64,000 nt of DNA from WSZJ01 sp964590435 (GTDB lineage Bacteria; Planctomycetota; MHYJ01; WSZJ01), in the NCBI GenBank assembly GCA_964590435.1, contig CAZPWT010000049.1, positions 62,001 to 126,000 of the forward strand. The letters are read 5' to 3'. Shown in pieces: positions 35,207 to 45,024 of the stretch. Position numbers and translations under genes: made by a program. The notes below the pieces were generated by a model. It was given only the letters and a program-made list of their open reading frames with translations. It did no database searches and was not told the origin of the DNA. Every line of letters begins with the position of its first letter. The stretch's first letter is position 1.

Positions 35207-36617
35207 GGAGCCCAAGGCCGAAGAGCCGGCAAAGCCTCCCGCGACCGAGGGCGAACCGAAAAAAGAGGAGCCTGCGGCGCCCGCGGAGCCGAAGAAGGAA
35301 GCCGCCGCGGAAGACGAATCCGCCGGCGACAACGGAATGATCGGCGACCTGCTGGGGTTTCCGGTGCACGGGAAGCTTTCGCTGAAGTACCGCCTGCGCT
35401 GGCTGGTCAACAAGGACGGGCGCGATTCGGACAACGACCTGTACCAGATCCTCTCCGCCGACATCGGCAACCGGAAGAAACACCTCCTCACGGCTCACTT
35501 CAGCGTGCGCGCCGCGGAGGACCTTGACGGCGAGCACCACAGCGACGGCTACTTTGCCTTCGACAGCCTGCACGACACCTACAGCCGTCGCGTGCACGGC
35601 GACGTCTACTACGCCTACGCGGAGCTGCACCGCCTGCTGTTCATCGAGTCCGCGCGCATCGGCCGGCAGACGATGGACGAGTCCCCGGTCGTCTTCCATT
35701 TCGACGGGGCGCGGGTCGACACGATGGAATGGAAGCAGGTCTTCTCGCTCCAGGCAGGGGTGTACGCGGGGATCCCGGTGCACTACTACGAGTCGTCCTG
35801 GCGGGGCGATACGATCTACGGGGCGTGGGCACAGGCGAAGCCGTGGACCGGCGCGCGGTTCCGGGCGGAGTTCACCCGCATCCGGGACGCGTTCGAGAAC
35901 TCCACGCAACGCGACGAGCTCGCGTGCTTTTCGGGCTGGCAGAGCATCGCCGAAATCCTGACGCTCCACGCCCGCTACACGCTGCTCGAGGGCCATTCCC
36001 GCGATCACCTCCTCCGCGGCGACCTCTACGTCGAGGACTGGGACTTCCGCGTCAACGCTTCGTGGTACCGCCTCTACAAGACCACCGAGCTCACGTCCCT
36101 CGAGACCGACTTCTTCACCTGGACCCTGCATTCGTACTTCCCGTACGACCAGTTCCAGCTCCTCGTCGCCAAGGGGCTCTTCACTCACCTCAACCTCCAG
36201 GCCGGCGCAGATCTGCGCGCCGTCAGCCCTTACGACGACGAAGGGCCGGGGAACCGCTCCTACCAGCGCTACTTCTTCTCGCCGGGGATCGTCGACTGGC
36301 CGATCAGCGGCCTGTCGGCCAGCGTCACCCTGGAGTACTGGAACGTGAAGCACTCCAGCAGCGGCGACCAGAAATCCGCGGGTTTCGACGTGAGCTACAA
36401 GGGGATCAAGGGCCTCAAGCTGTCGGCGGGATCGAGTTTTGCTCTCTACAAGTACGACTTCCTCGAAGACCTCGAACGCGAGCACGTCCAGACCTACTAT
36501 GCCAAGGTGTCCTGGTCGCCCTGGAAACCCCTCAAATTCGAACTCGGGTACGAGCTTGAAAAGAACGACCGGGACGACTTCCACAAGGTCAAGGCCGCCG
36601 TGAGTTACACCTTCTAG
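35088..36617 (+). CDS. Outer-membrane beta-barrel protein, putative porin of a porin-cytochrome conduit
   Basis: About 509 residues. A signal peptide (WIPSVVLGLILPSLGWAQA) is followed by a Pro/Glu/Ala/Lys-rich low-complexity spacer (about 25-85). Many alternating amphipathic strands follow (for example KLSLKYRLRWLV, LTAHFSVRAAED, VNASWYRLYKT), ending in VSYTF, the aromatic C-terminus that outer-membrane barrels use for insertion. I chose TTG 35088 because GGGGGAGG lies 5 bases upstream; ATG 35016 would add 24 residues. It is the first gene of an operon with 13-heme and decaheme cytochromes, so by analogy with MtrB or Geobacter porin-cytochrome complexes it may sheathe a heme wire through the outer membrane. 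It lacks clear MtrB sequence identity; a solute porin role is possible. Confidence 0.72.
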   Translation: MRGTWIPSVVLGLILPSLGWAQAEPDPASQPPAGTPAASEEPKAEEPAKPPATEGEPKKEEPAAPAEPKKEAAAEDESAGDNGMIGDLLGFPVHGKLSLKYRLRWLVNKDGRDSDNDLYQILSADIGNRKKHLLTAHFSVRAAEDLDGEHHSDGYFAFDSLHDTYSRRVHGDVYYAYAELHRLLFIESARIGRQTMDESPVVFHFDGARVDTMEWKQVFSLQAGVYAGIPVHYYESSWRGDTIYGAWAQAKPWTGARFRAEFTRIRDAFENSTQRDELACFSGWQSIAEILTLHARYTLLEGHSRDHLLRGDLYVEDWDFRVNASWYRLYKTTELTSLETDFFTWTLHSYFPYDQFQLLVAKGLFTHLNLQAGADLRAVSPYDDEGPGNRSYQRYFFSPGIVDWPISGLSASVTLEYWNVKHSSSGDQKSAGFDVSYKGIKGLKLSAGSSFALYKYDFLEDLEREHVQTYYAKVSWSPWKPLKFELGYELEKNDRDDFHKVKAAVSYTF

Positions 36618-36624
36618 AGGTCCC

Positions 36625-37644
36625 ATGACCACCTGGAAACAACGGCTCAAACCCTTCTGCGTGTTCCTGATCGCCGGGATCGGGGCCTGCGGCGTTGCCA
36701 ACGTTTTCAACTCGACCCACGAACCCGAGCGGCTCTTCAGCCACAAGGTCCACGTCAAGGACCAGGAGCTCGAGTGCAAGAGCTGCCACGGGAAGGCGGA
36801 GAAGGAAGACCTGGCGGGGATGCCGGCGTCGCTGAAGAAGTGCATGCTGTGCCACGAGGGCGAGGACGAGAAGAAGCCGGAGAACCGCAAACTGGCGGCG
36901 CTGCTCGGCGAGAAGCCGGTGTGGTCCTCGTTCACGAAGATGGACCCGGACATCAAGTTCTCGCACAAGGAGCACGTCGGCGAGGCGAAGCTGGACTGCG
37001 CGGAGTGCCATGCCGGAATGGAGGAAAACACCTCGGTGTCCTCCGACCTGCACATGGACATGGAAACGTGCATGTCCTGCCACGCGAAGAAGAGCGCTTC
37101 CAACGACTGCCTGACCTGCCACAAGGAGATGAGGCAGGACGAGCCGCCGCCGAGTCACCGGTTGAACTGGAAGCAGAATCACGGGCACGTGGCGCGGGCG
37201 AGGGATGCGTCGAAGCAGTTCAACGACTGCGCGCTGTGCCACACGGAGTCGAGCTGCAACACGTGCCACCAGGAGGAATCGCCTGCGACTCACACGAACT
37301 TCTGGCGCCTGCGCGGGCACGCGACGGCGGCGCAGACGGACCGCTCGCAGTGCGCCGTGTGCCACCAGGAGGACTCGTGCGTGCGGTGCCACAACGAGAC
37401 GGCGCCGCAGTCTCACAGGTCCGGCTGGGCCGAGCCGCGGAACCAGCACTGCCTGTCCTGCCATGAGAGCCAGGCGACCGAGAACTGCGCATTCTGTCAC
37501 CAGGATGGCGCACCCAGCCATTCAGAGGCCGAGGACAAGCCGGACTGGCACAACCCCGGCATGAACTGCCGGCAGTGCCACGGCCTGTCCCAGCCGCTGC
37601 CACACCCCGATAACGGAGGCGATTGCAATGCCTGTCATCACTAG
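36625..37644 (+). CDS. Periplasmic 13-heme c-type cytochrome
   Basis: 339 residues with 13 CxxCH heme-attachment motifs (from CKSCH near residue 50 to CNACHH at the very C-terminus), one per 26 residues. An N-terminal hydrophobic segment contains GIGAC, so it may be anchored by a helix or as a lipoprotein. FSHKVHV and FSHKEHV segments provide distal histidines as in cytochrome c3/c7-type proteins. It starts 8 bases after the porin stop and precedes the decaheme lipoprotein, the place MtrA holds in MtrCAB. The likely role is a periplasmic or barrel-inserted electron wire. The heme number exceeds MtrA's ten. Confidence 0.88.
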   Translation: MTTWKQRLKPFCVFLIAGIGACGVANVFNSTHEPERLFSHKVHVKDQELECKSCHGKAEKEDLAGMPASLKKCMLCHEGEDEKKPENRKLAALLGEKPVWSSFTKMDPDIKFSHKEHVGEAKLDCAECHAGMEENTSVSSDLHMDMETCMSCHAKKSASNDCLTCHKEMRQDEPPPSHRLNWKQNHGHVARARDASKQFNDCALCHTESSCNTCHQEESPATHTNFWRLRGHATAAQTDRSQCAVCHQEDSCVRCHNETAPQSHRSGWAEPRNQHCLSCHESQATENCAFCHQDGAPSHSEAEDKPDWHNPGMNCRQCHGLSQPLPHPDNGGDCNACHH

Positions 37645-37678
37645 CAGCGTCCGGACATCACCCTGGAGGGAGGAACCC

Positions 37679-40600
37679 ATGCTCCACTCGAGACACCCTG
37701 TCTTCTCCGCCCTGGCGATGCTGGTCGTGATCAGCGGCGCGCTCGCGATTTCCGGCTGCCGCCGTCCGCGCGACGGGCACGCCGGGTCACCCGGCCGCTC
37801 CGTCGTCGTCGTCATCCCTCCGTCCGACACGGACGTGACGGACTCCGAAGACCTCCCGGGAGTCCATATCAACGTGGTCTCGCTCGAAGGGAACAGCGGC
37901 GGCGACGGTAATTTCAATGCGGGCGACGAGGTGACGGTCAACTTCACGCTGACGCGTGACGACGGGTCGCTCCTGCTGATTTCCGAACTCGATCACCTCG
38001 AGGGCCACATCTCCGGCCCCACCTTCAATTACCAGATCGTGGTCCCGGAACAGGAGGACCTGCGCGAGAAATCGGTCGCCAACGAAGACGGCTCGTACAG
38101 CTACACCTTCCCCGCTCTTCCCGAAACCTACCTCGACCCGCCGAATTTCACCGGCGCGAACACGACGGACGTGCTGGCGGGGACTGACCTGCTGGACGGG
38201 ACGTACACGGTCGTGCTGGTGGGGTTCCGGAACTACTCGGTGGGCGGCTCAAAGATCCTGAAGGATGTGGGGAACACGGTGTACGACTTCCTGTACGGCG
38301 ACGCGTCGGCCGTTGAGCCGCGCGCGGTCGTGCAGGTCCAGAACTGCGCGCAGTGCCACGACACGATCCAGCATCACACGGAAGGGCTTCCCGGGGGCGG
38401 GATCATGCGGGACGTGCGGGTCTGCGTGACGTGCCACGTGGCGGGCGCCGAGGACATGAACGACCCGGCGGTTGCGGGTGGGACGCCCGGGGCGACGATC
38501 GAGTTCAAGGTGATGATCCACAAGATCCACAACAGCGAGAACCTGCCTTCGTACCAGGGGATCGCGACGAACCCGGACGGCTCGCGAAATTACAACGTGC
38601 CGAGGGAACCGTACGAACTTGTGAGCGAGGACCTCGAGGTCCGGGAATACGAGATCCAGTTCCCGGTGTGGCCGAACCTGAACATCGCCATGCCGAAGGA
38701 CTACGGGTACACGATTTCGGAGGACATTCCCACGAAGTCGCTGGCGAAATGGGATGGCCCGACGAGCAAGTTCATCAATGAGGTGAGACCTGACGACGGC
38801 CGCTCCTGGCGTTCGATGGACGACAAGACCCGGATGGGAGTGACGGCGTGCGCGAAGTGCCACGGTGACCCGGACGACGCGGGGCCGCTCGAGGCGCCGG
38901 CGCAGGGCAACCTGAGCTACATCCAGCCGACCCGCAGGGCCTGCGGCTCGTGCCATGACGACGTTGACTGGGAGCTGCCGTACCGCTCGAACCTGAAGAC
39001 GATGGATCCGCAGGCGGACGATTCCGGCTGCATCACGTGCCACGTGGGCGGAAGCGACCCGAAGATCGATTCCGAGCTGGCTCACGTGCACCCGCTGCTG
39101 GATTCCACCCAGATGCCGACGGGATTGCAGAACATCCACGTGAATATCCTCGGGGCTCACCCGCCGACTGGGTCGACGGTGAACGCGGGGACGGGGAAGC
39201 TGGTGCTGGATTTCACGGTGACAGACGACACGGGCGCGAACGTGGCCCTGGTGCCGGGACCGTGGCCGAGCTTGCCGAAGTTTCCGACGAATTACGGTCC
39301 GGCGGGTCCGGGCGGCGTGGGCACGACCGCGATCTTCCCGTACCTCTGGCCGTCCACGGCGACGAACTGGTTCAGCACGATGAGCCTGGTCGTGTCGGGC
39401 CCGACGCAGAACTACAACCTTCTCAACTACGTGACGGTGCCGCTGCTTCACCCGGCGCTGAACATTCCGACTCCGGCCGACGGGGTCTATCACCTCACCG
39501 TCCCGGAGATCGTGCTGTATGAGCGGCTGGGCCGGCAGACGATCGGCGCGGCCGAGTTCTTCACGACCACGCGCCAGAACCACCTGAATATCCCGTTCTA
39601 CGCCCCGACGTTTGTGATGGCGCGCGCCCCGCTTCCGACCGCGTCCGGTTTCGTCCTCGCCGCCCCGGTGGCGATCGGGCAAAGCTGGATCGACGTGACG
39701 GACCTGGCCGTGGGCACCACGTGGGCGAAGAACCAGATGGTGTGCCTGAACGACGCTTCGACGACGGCGCTGCAGTCCGTGACAGCGACCGCGAGTGAGG
39801 AGTACCTCAGGATCCAGGCGGTCGAGCCCGACATCAACGGCACGCTGAACGACCGCCTCTGGTTCACGAGCCCGTACGCACAGAACTCGGTCGCCTGCAA
39901 CTCGAACGCGGCGGGTGTGCCCGACATCGGCGCCCTCCCGACCACGACCGGCACGACGACGTGGTACGGCCCGTGGGCCCGGTTCACTCACGCGGCAGGC
40001 GAACCCATCACCCGGGTGAGCGTCAACGTCCTCGCCTCCGGCCTGACCCCCGTCGGCGCCGTGGTGCCCGCCGTCTGGACCCTCAGCGGCGTTAACAACA
40101 ACACGATCACGGAAGTGGGAGTCACGGGCTGGGGCGCCACCGGCGGCGAGACCATCCTCTGCTCCTACACCGGCGACTGGCAGTGCCCGACGAACTACCC
40201 CGCGACCTTTAACAGCAGCCCCGACCTGAACGAGACGTGGGGTGAGTGGGAAGGGAAGCGCGTCCTGCCCGGAACCTACACCGTCGGTCTCTGGACCCGG
40301 TACCCGTGGCGGCACGTCGACCCCGACCTGACGCCTTGGGCTCCCGTCATCGCGGCCGCCGGCAAGGACCCCGGCTACAACTACGAAGTCGACTCCTACC
40401 CGATCACTTCAGAACCGGGCAACGCCGACTTCCTCGTCAACAATACCGTCCTCAACGCGGCTCCCTTCCTCCAGCCCGTCCCGACCGAGATCGAGCCGTA
40501 CGAAACGCTCGCGACGCACGGCGAGACCTGCAACGAATGCCACAACGACATCTGGTTCCACGGCGGCGGCCGCCGCGGCTACGACACCTGTCTCGTTTGC

Positions 40601-41104
40601 CACGGCGTTGCAGGCTCGGAAGACTGGCCCCGCTACAGGTCCGCCAGCCCCATCACGCCCGCCACGACCACCCTTCCCACCCCGGGCGTGACGATCAACT
40701 TCCGCACCATGCTGCACAAGATCCACACCGGCAAGAACCTCTACTATGCGTCGAGCTACTACATCGTCGGCAACAGCGGCAACGCCAGTAACTTCGACGA
40801 CATCGAGTTCCCCGTCGAGAACGGCTACAGCGCGCAGGAAGGAACCCGGAATTGCGCGAAGTGTCACGGCGAGCCTGAGCCCGGGAAGCTGGGAAGCTGG
40901 GAGGTGCCAAGGAACCGGAATCACCCGACGGACCAGGTGGCTCTGGTCAGGGAATACAAGGCAGTCTGCAACTCGTGCCATGATTCCGGGGACACCACGG
41001 CCCACATTGACCTGAACACGTCGCCTGCGGGTGAAGAATCCTGCGCGACCTGTCACGGCCCTGGCGCGACGTACGGTGTCGGGATCATGCACAAGCCCAA
41101 GTAG
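37679..41104 (+). CDS. Decaheme outer-surface c-type cytochrome lipoprotein (OmcA/MtrC family)
   Basis: 1141 residues. The signal peptide ends in a lipobox (AISGC). Ten CxxCH motifs fall in two groups of five: about residues 222-452 and 950-1122, separated by some 500 residues of beta-rich sequence. A beta domain also precedes the first group. This is the domain plan of MtrC/OmcA/MtrF (beta, five hemes, beta, five hemes), but the protein is much longer than MtrC or OmcA (about 670-735). Repeated MIHKIHNSENLPS and MLHKIHTGKNLYY are family hallmarks. Such proteins sit on the cell surface and reduce metals, flavins or other cells' carriers. ATG 37679 has GGAGGGAGG just upstream. A strong terminator follows. 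Confidence 0.93.
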   Translation: MLHSRHPVFSALAMLVVISGALAISGCRRPRDGHAGSPGRSVVVVIPPSDTDVTDSEDLPGVHINVVSLEGNSGGDGNFNAGDEVTVNFTLTRDDGSLLLISELDHLEGHISGPTFNYQIVVPEQEDLREKSVANEDGSYSYTFPALPETYLDPPNFTGANTTDVLAGTDLLDGTYTVVLVGFRNYSVGGSKILKDVGNTVYDFLYGDASAVEPRAVVQVQNCAQCHDTIQHHTEGLPGGGIMRDVRVCVTCHVAGAEDMNDPAVAGGTPGATIEFKVMIHKIHNSENLPSYQGIATNPDGSRNYNVPREPYELVSEDLEVREYEIQFPVWPNLNIAMPKDYGYTISEDIPTKSLAKWDGPTSKFINEVRPDDGRSWRSMDDKTRMGVTACAKCHGDPDDAGPLEAPAQGNLSYIQPTRRACGSCHDDVDWELPYRSNLKTMDPQADDSGCITCHVGGSDPKIDSELAHVHPLLDSTQMPTGLQNIHVNILGAHPPTGSTVNAGTGKLVLDFTVTDDTGANVALVPGPWPSLPKFPTNYGPAGPGGVGTTAIFPYLWPSTATNWFSTMSLVVSGPTQNYNLLNYVTVPLLHPALNIPTPADGVYHLTVPEIVLYERLGRQTIGAAEFFTTTRQNHLNIPFYAPTFVMARAPLPTASGFVLAAPVAIGQSWIDVTDLAVGTTWAKNQMVCLNDASTTALQSVTATASEEYLRIQAVEPDINGTLNDRLWFTSPYAQNSVACNSNAAGVPDIGALPTTTGTTTWYGPWARFTHAAGEPITRVSVNVLASGLTPVGAVVPAVWTLSGVNNNTITEVGVTGWGATGGETILCSYTGDWQCPTNYPATFNSSPDLNETWGEWEGKRVLPGTYTVGLWTRYPWRHVDPDLTPWAPVIAAAGKDPGYNYEVDSYPITSEPGNADFLVNNTVLNAAPFLQPVPTEIEPYETLATHGETCNECHNDIWFHGGGRRGYDTCLVCHGVAGSEDWPRYRSASPITPATTTLPTPGVTINFRTMLHKIHTGKNLYYASSYYIVGNSGNASNFDDIEFPVENGYSAQEGTRNCAKCHGEPEPGKLGSWEVPRNRNHPTDQVALVREYKAVCNSCHDSGDTTAHIDLNTSPAGEESCATCHGPGATYGVGIMHKPK

Positions 41105-41128
41105 ACGGGTCGGCCCGAAAGGACTCAG

Positions 41129-41169
41129 AGCGGCGCTGGGGAGGCAACTCCTCAGCGCCGCTTTTTTTC
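41129..41169 (+). terminator. Strong intrinsic terminator after the decaheme cytochrome
   Basis: A 15-base near-perfect stem (AGCGGCGCTGGGGAG / CTCCTCAGCGCCGCT) with a GCAA tetraloop is followed by seven T. It lies 25 bases after the stop of the decaheme gene and closes the porin/cytochrome operon. It is the clearest terminator in the window. Confidence 0.92.
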
Positions 41170-41327
41170 CTTCGGCAAGCCAAGCCCCGGGGTTCGGGTG
41201 CAGGTCGATCCTCGGCGGGATGGTCCGGCAGGGCACGACGGTTGCTCACACTCGAGGGGCGCAGGCGGAATTGGGGGATTTTCCCCGCGATTGCAGGCCG
41301 CCGTCCTCACCTCAGAGCGGGAGCCCC

Positions 41328-43298
41328 ATGAAAAACACCGTGGTCACGAAGGACGACCTCCTGGCCCGCCCGCAGCTCTGGCCGTCCTTAGCAGGCGTGG
41401 GCGGCATCCTGGCCGGCCTCGTCATCGCCGGTCACCTCTGGTCCGCCGTGCGAGGGTCCTGGATGGGCAGCAATGGCGCGCTCGCCGTCGTCGGAGCCGC
41501 CGCGGCCGCCGTGGCCTGGAATTTCCGGAAACCCCTCTTCCAGTGGCTCGTCTCGCTTCCGTTCTCCATCGCGATCCTCTCCCTCATCCTGCTCGCCACC
41601 GCCATCGGCACCGTCATCCTCCAGGGACAGCCGCCCGAGAGCTTCCTCGAAAAATACGGCGCCGGATTCGGTGGCTTCCTCCGGCTCCTCGGCCTCGATG
41701 ACGTCTTCCACTCCTTCCCCTTCCGCGCCCTCCTGTCCCTCCTCGCCGCTTCGCTGGCCTGCGTCGTGGCCGAGAAGCGCGCCTGGCGACCCTCGGAGTG
41801 GTTCTTCCTGTTCAACCACGGCGGCATCATCGTGATCCTGGTCGGGGGGCTGGCGGGCGTGCTGGGGGGAGCGAAGGGATTCATCGACATCCACCAGGGC
41901 GAGGTCGCGAGCTCATTCATCCTGCACGACCGGTTCGGCAATCGCACGATGCAGAACGTGCCGCTGGATTTCGGGGTGAGGCTGGAGAAATTCGAGGTCG
42001 AGAAACGCGAGCCCGAGTGGAAGATCTATGTGTACGAAGGGCACATGCAAGGCGGGATGCCGAAGGTCTCGCGCAACCTGAAGGAAGCGGCCGAGTGGAC
42101 CGTCGCGGGGAACTCGGGGGCCAGCTTCCGGGCGCTGGCGGTGTACCCGGACTTCGACGTCAAGGTCGGGCTCCGCGAGATTCCCGAAGGCGCCGGAAAA
42201 CCGGCGGCGCTCGTCCGCGCGTTCGACAAGGATGGGAACCTGGAGGATCTCGTGCTCGTGCCCGGAAATGACGGGCGAAGCGGCGTCCTCTTCCCGGAGA
42301 AGCGCACGCTCGTCCGCTTCTACTGGACTGAGGCCGACGTGAAGGTCCAGACCGTGCCGGTCCCGGAGAAGCACCTCGTGAGCTGGAAGCTGGAGGCGGC
42401 GGAGGGAGACGGAGAGGAGCTGCTGCTGAAGATCGGCGAGGAGCGGGCGCTCGAAGGAGGGATCCGGCTGACCGCGGTCGCGTTCTACCCGGACTTCGGG
42501 TACGACGGGAAGAAGAAGCAGGCGTACTCGCGTTCTGACAAGGAGAACAATCCCGCGATCGAGTTGAGCGTGACGTACCCCACGGGAAGGCACGAGCGGC
42601 GATTCGTGTTCTCGAACCACAAGCACTTCGACTCGGCCGGCGATGGATCGGGGATCGTGTTCACGTATGCGCACGTTCCCGAGGAGAAAACGGCGGAGCG
42701 CGAGGTGGCGTTGATCGGAAGCACGAAGGAGGTGCTGGATTTCCGTGGCGGCCAGATGGTGGGCCGACACCCGTTCCCTGCGAAGTCGACGGAGCCGGTC
42801 GCGAAGGGAGTCGCGGCGATGATCCTGCAGGTTTCGGGGAGCGCGGAGGCGGAGCGGACGCCGGTGAGCCGGACCGAGAAGTGGCGGAATCCGGTCGCCG
42901 AGGTCGAAGTCAAGACCGCGGCGGGGAGCGACAAAGTCTGGCTGAAGGCGGGGATGCCGAAGTCGGTCGGCGCCGGCGATGCCCATTTGGTGTTCCAGTC
43001 CAAGCCTGACGACATCAAGGCATTCCGGAGCCAGGTCAGCATCCTCGACGGAGGAGTTCCTGTTCGCCAGGAGACAATCGCGGTGAACCACCCGCTGTCG
43101 TTCGGCGGATATCGTTTCTACCAGTCGAACTATCGCCGGGAGGACCCGACGTATTCGGGCATTCTGGTGGTGAAGGACCCGGGTTTGTGGGTTGCTTACC
43201 TGGGCTTTGTGATGATGAGCCTGGGTGTCGCTTGCCGTTTCTACCTGACGCCGTGGCTTGCCCGGAGACGGCAACCTGGCCCCGCCCCCGCGGGGTAA
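41328..43298 (+). CDS. resB: ResB/Ccs1-like cytochrome c maturation protein
   Basis: 656 residues. Membrane helices lie at the N-terminus (about 20-200: AGVGGILAGLVIAGHLW, PFSIAILSLILLATAIGTVILQG) and one at the C-terminus (WVAYLGFVMMSLGVACRFYL). Between them is a large extracytoplasmic domain ending in VNHPLSFGGYRFYQSNY, the ResB signature. In system II cytochrome c biogenesis, ResB and ResC/CcsA form the heme-delivery and ligation complex outside the cytoplasmic membrane. CcsA is encoded 0.9 kb downstream, and this island needs many heme attachments. ATG 41328 has GGGAG upstream. The gene starts after a terminator, so it has its own transcript start. Confidence 0.9.
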   Translation: MKNTVVTKDDLLARPQLWPSLAGVGGILAGLVIAGHLWSAVRGSWMGSNGALAVVGAAAAAVAWNFRKPLFQWLVSLPFSIAILSLILLATAIGTVILQGQPPESFLEKYGAGFGGFLRLLGLDDVFHSFPFRALLSLLAASLACVVAEKRAWRPSEWFFLFNHGGIIVILVGGLAGVLGGAKGFIDIHQGEVASSFILHDRFGNRTMQNVPLDFGVRLEKFEVEKREPEWKIYVYEGHMQGGMPKVSRNLKEAAEWTVAGNSGASFRALAVYPDFDVKVGLREIPEGAGKPAALVRAFDKDGNLEDLVLVPGNDGRSGVLFPEKRTLVRFYWTEADVKVQTVPVPEKHLVSWKLEAAEGDGEELLLKIGEERALEGGIRLTAVAFYPDFGYDGKKKQAYSRSDKENNPAIELSVTYPTGRHERRFVFSNHKHFDSAGDGSGIVFTYAHVPEEKTAEREVALIGSTKEVLDFRGGQMVGRHPFPAKSTEPVAKGVAAMILQVSGSAEAERTPVSRTEKWRNPVAEVEVKTAAGSDKVWLKAGMPKSVGAGDAHLVFQSKPDDIKAFRSQVSILDGGVPVRQETIAVNHPLSFGGYRFYQSNYRREDPTYSGILVVKDPGLWVAYLGFVMMSLGVACRFYLTPWLARRRQPGPAPAG

Positions 43299-43430
43299 CT
43301 GGGGGAATCCACAGCGAATTGGGGAGGACTCCGCAGAATCCCGCGCCGCGGAACCGCCGATGTTAGGCCCGGACGTGGCAGGGCAGTTGCAGTTTGAACA
43401 CGCACAACAGGGGTTCTAGGAGCCAAGGCC

Positions 43431-44075
43431 ATGAGAAAGAGCGTCCTCTTTGTGTTCTCGGCCGTCCTCATCGTCGCGGGCTCCATCACACTGGCCGTCT
43501 CCGGCGATCCTCCCGACAAGGGCAACAAATTCATCGGCGCCGAGAAGTGCAAGAATTGCCATGAGGCCAAGTCGAAGGGGAGCCAGTATTCGACCTGGAA
43601 GGCGATGAAGCACGCCAAGGCCTTCGAAACCCTGGGATCGGAAGAAGCGAAAAAGACGGCGAAGGAGAAGGGTGTCGACGATCCCACGACGAGCGAGAAG
43701 TGCCTGAAGTGCCACCAGACCGCGTTCGGCGAGCCGGCCGAGCGGATCGCCGCCGGATTTGACCCGAAGGCGGGCATCCAGTGCGAGTCGTGCCACGGCC
43801 CCGGCGGCAACCACCTCAAGGCGCGCATGGCCGCCGCCGATGAGGACGAGGACTCGGGCGAATTGGCGACGATCCCCGACACGGAGATCATCAAGGTGCC
43901 GAAGGAAGACACCTGCAAGAAGTGCCACAACGAGGAAAGCCCGAACTACAAGCCCTTCTGCTTCAAGTTCTTCGAAGAGAAGGTCCGGCATTTCGATCCT
44001 CGCAAGAAGAGGACGGAGGCGGAACTCAAGGCGCTGAAGTGCGGCGGCGAGTGTGGGGTCAAGCACGACAAGTAG
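43431..44075 (+). CDS. Tetraheme cytochrome c554-like protein
   Basis: 214 residues with a signal peptide (VLFVFSAVLIVAGSITLAVSG) and four CxxCH motifs: CKNCH, CLKCH, CESCHGPGG and CKKCH. The FIGAEKCKNCHEAKSKGSQYSTWKAMKHAKAF opening matches the cytochrome c-554 (multihaem_cyt) family; its first 20 residues give the typical pattern. A late C-x3-C (CGGEC) lacks the heme histidine. It probably carries electrons in the periplasm between the inner-membrane complex encoded downstream and the outer-membrane conduit encoded upstream. AGGAG lies about 9 bases before the ATG. It sits between resB and ccsA. Confidence 0.9.
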   Translation: MRKSVLFVFSAVLIVAGSITLAVSGDPPDKGNKFIGAEKCKNCHEAKSKGSQYSTWKAMKHAKAFETLGSEEAKKTAKEKGVDDPTTSEKCLKCHQTAFGEPAERIAAGFDPKAGIQCESCHGPGGNHLKARMAAADEDEDSGELATIPDTEIIKVPKEDTCKKCHNEESPNYKPFCFKFFEEKVRHFDPRKKRTEAELKALKCGGECGVKHDK

Positions 44076-44082
44076 TGTCTGC

Positions 44083-44109
44083 GGGAGCGGCGCTTCTCGC
44101 GCCTCTCCC
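44083..44109 (+). terminator. Hairpin between the tetraheme cytochrome and ccsA
   Basis: GGGAG-c-GGCGC, loop TTCTC, GCGCC-t-CTCCC gives a ten-pair stem with one mismatch, 8 bases after the tetraheme stop. No T-run follows, so termination is weak or absent; it may instead process or protect the upstream transcript. Confidence 0.45.
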
Positions 44110-44199
44110 GTGAAGCGGCAGGGCCGCCCGCGGTTCCGGACCTGAAACGGCACGGGAAAGTGATGACAGCGAAACTCTATCCACGCAGCGGAGCCGTCC

Positions 44200-45024
44200 A
44201 TGAGCCTGGGGCACTCGGTCCGTGAGCAGTCGCTGATCGCTGCGGTGATCGCCACGCATGCCGTGGCGGCGCTTCTCTGGTCGGTCGGCGCGCTCTCGCG
44301 TCGCAAGCCGCTGGCGACCGCCTCCGCGTGGACCTTCGGTGCGGCGTTAGCGATCAACGGGCTGCTGATCGTCGACCGCTGGGTCGAGGCGGGCCGCGCG
44401 CCGTTCAAGACCCTGTACGAGACTCTTCTCCTCTATCCGTTCTGCGTCGGCATCGCGACGCTCGCGCTGTTCGCGATTCATCGCCTGCGCGTCCTCATTC
44501 CGTTTTCGTCGGCGATCTGCATCTCCGGGCTGGCGTATGCCGTGGCGAAGCCCGACGTGGAGATCGTGAATCTGCCGCCCGCGCTCCAGAGCGCCTGGTT
44601 CGTCCCGCACGTCGTCACGTACTTCATCGCGTACGCCACGCTGTTCGCCTCGTGCGCGCTGGCTCTTCTCGCCCTCTGGAAGCCCCAGTGGCGGTCCGAG
44701 GAGACGGGGCTGGGGTTCGAGGAGGGCGCGAACTCCGCCGTGAAGTTCGGATTCACCACCCTGACGCTGGGGGTCGTGATGGGCGCGATGTGGGGAAAGG
44801 AAGCCTGGGGCGACTACTGGAGCTGGGACCCGAAGGAGAACTGGGCGCTCGTGAGCTGGCTGGCGTACCTCATCTACCTGCATGTCCGCCTGATGCGCGG
44901 CTGGGACGGGCGCCGCTCGATGGCGGTCTGCGTCGCTTCTTTTGCAGCGGTCGTCTTCACCTACCTGGGGATGAGCCTCCTCCCCACGGCCAAGGACAGC
45001 GTGCATGTTTACCAGCAACCGTAA
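44200..45024 (+). CDS. ccsA: CcsA/ResC-like cytochrome c assembly protein
   Basis: 274 residues with about eight membrane helices. The tryptophan-rich heme-handling motif WGKEAWGDYWSWDPKENW (about 199-216) is intact; it presents heme to apocytochromes. Conserved histidines flank it, as in the family. With ResB (encoded at 41328) it forms the system II cytochrome c synthetase. Its 3' end overlaps the next cytochrome gene by 20 bases, which ties maturation directly to the five-gene respiratory operon downstream. Confidence 0.93.
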   Translation: MSLGHSVREQSLIAAVIATHAVAALLWSVGALSRRKPLATASAWTFGAALAINGLLIVDRWVEAGRAPFKTLYETLLLYPFCVGIATLALFAIHRLRVLIPFSSAICISGLAYAVAKPDVEIVNLPPALQSAWFVPHVVTYFIAYATLFASCALALLALWKPQWRSEETGLGFEEGANSAVKFGFTTLTLGVVMGAMWGKEAWGDYWSWDPKENWALVSWLAYLIYLHVRLMRGWDGRRSMAVCVASFAAVVFTYLGMSLLPTAKDSVHVYQQP

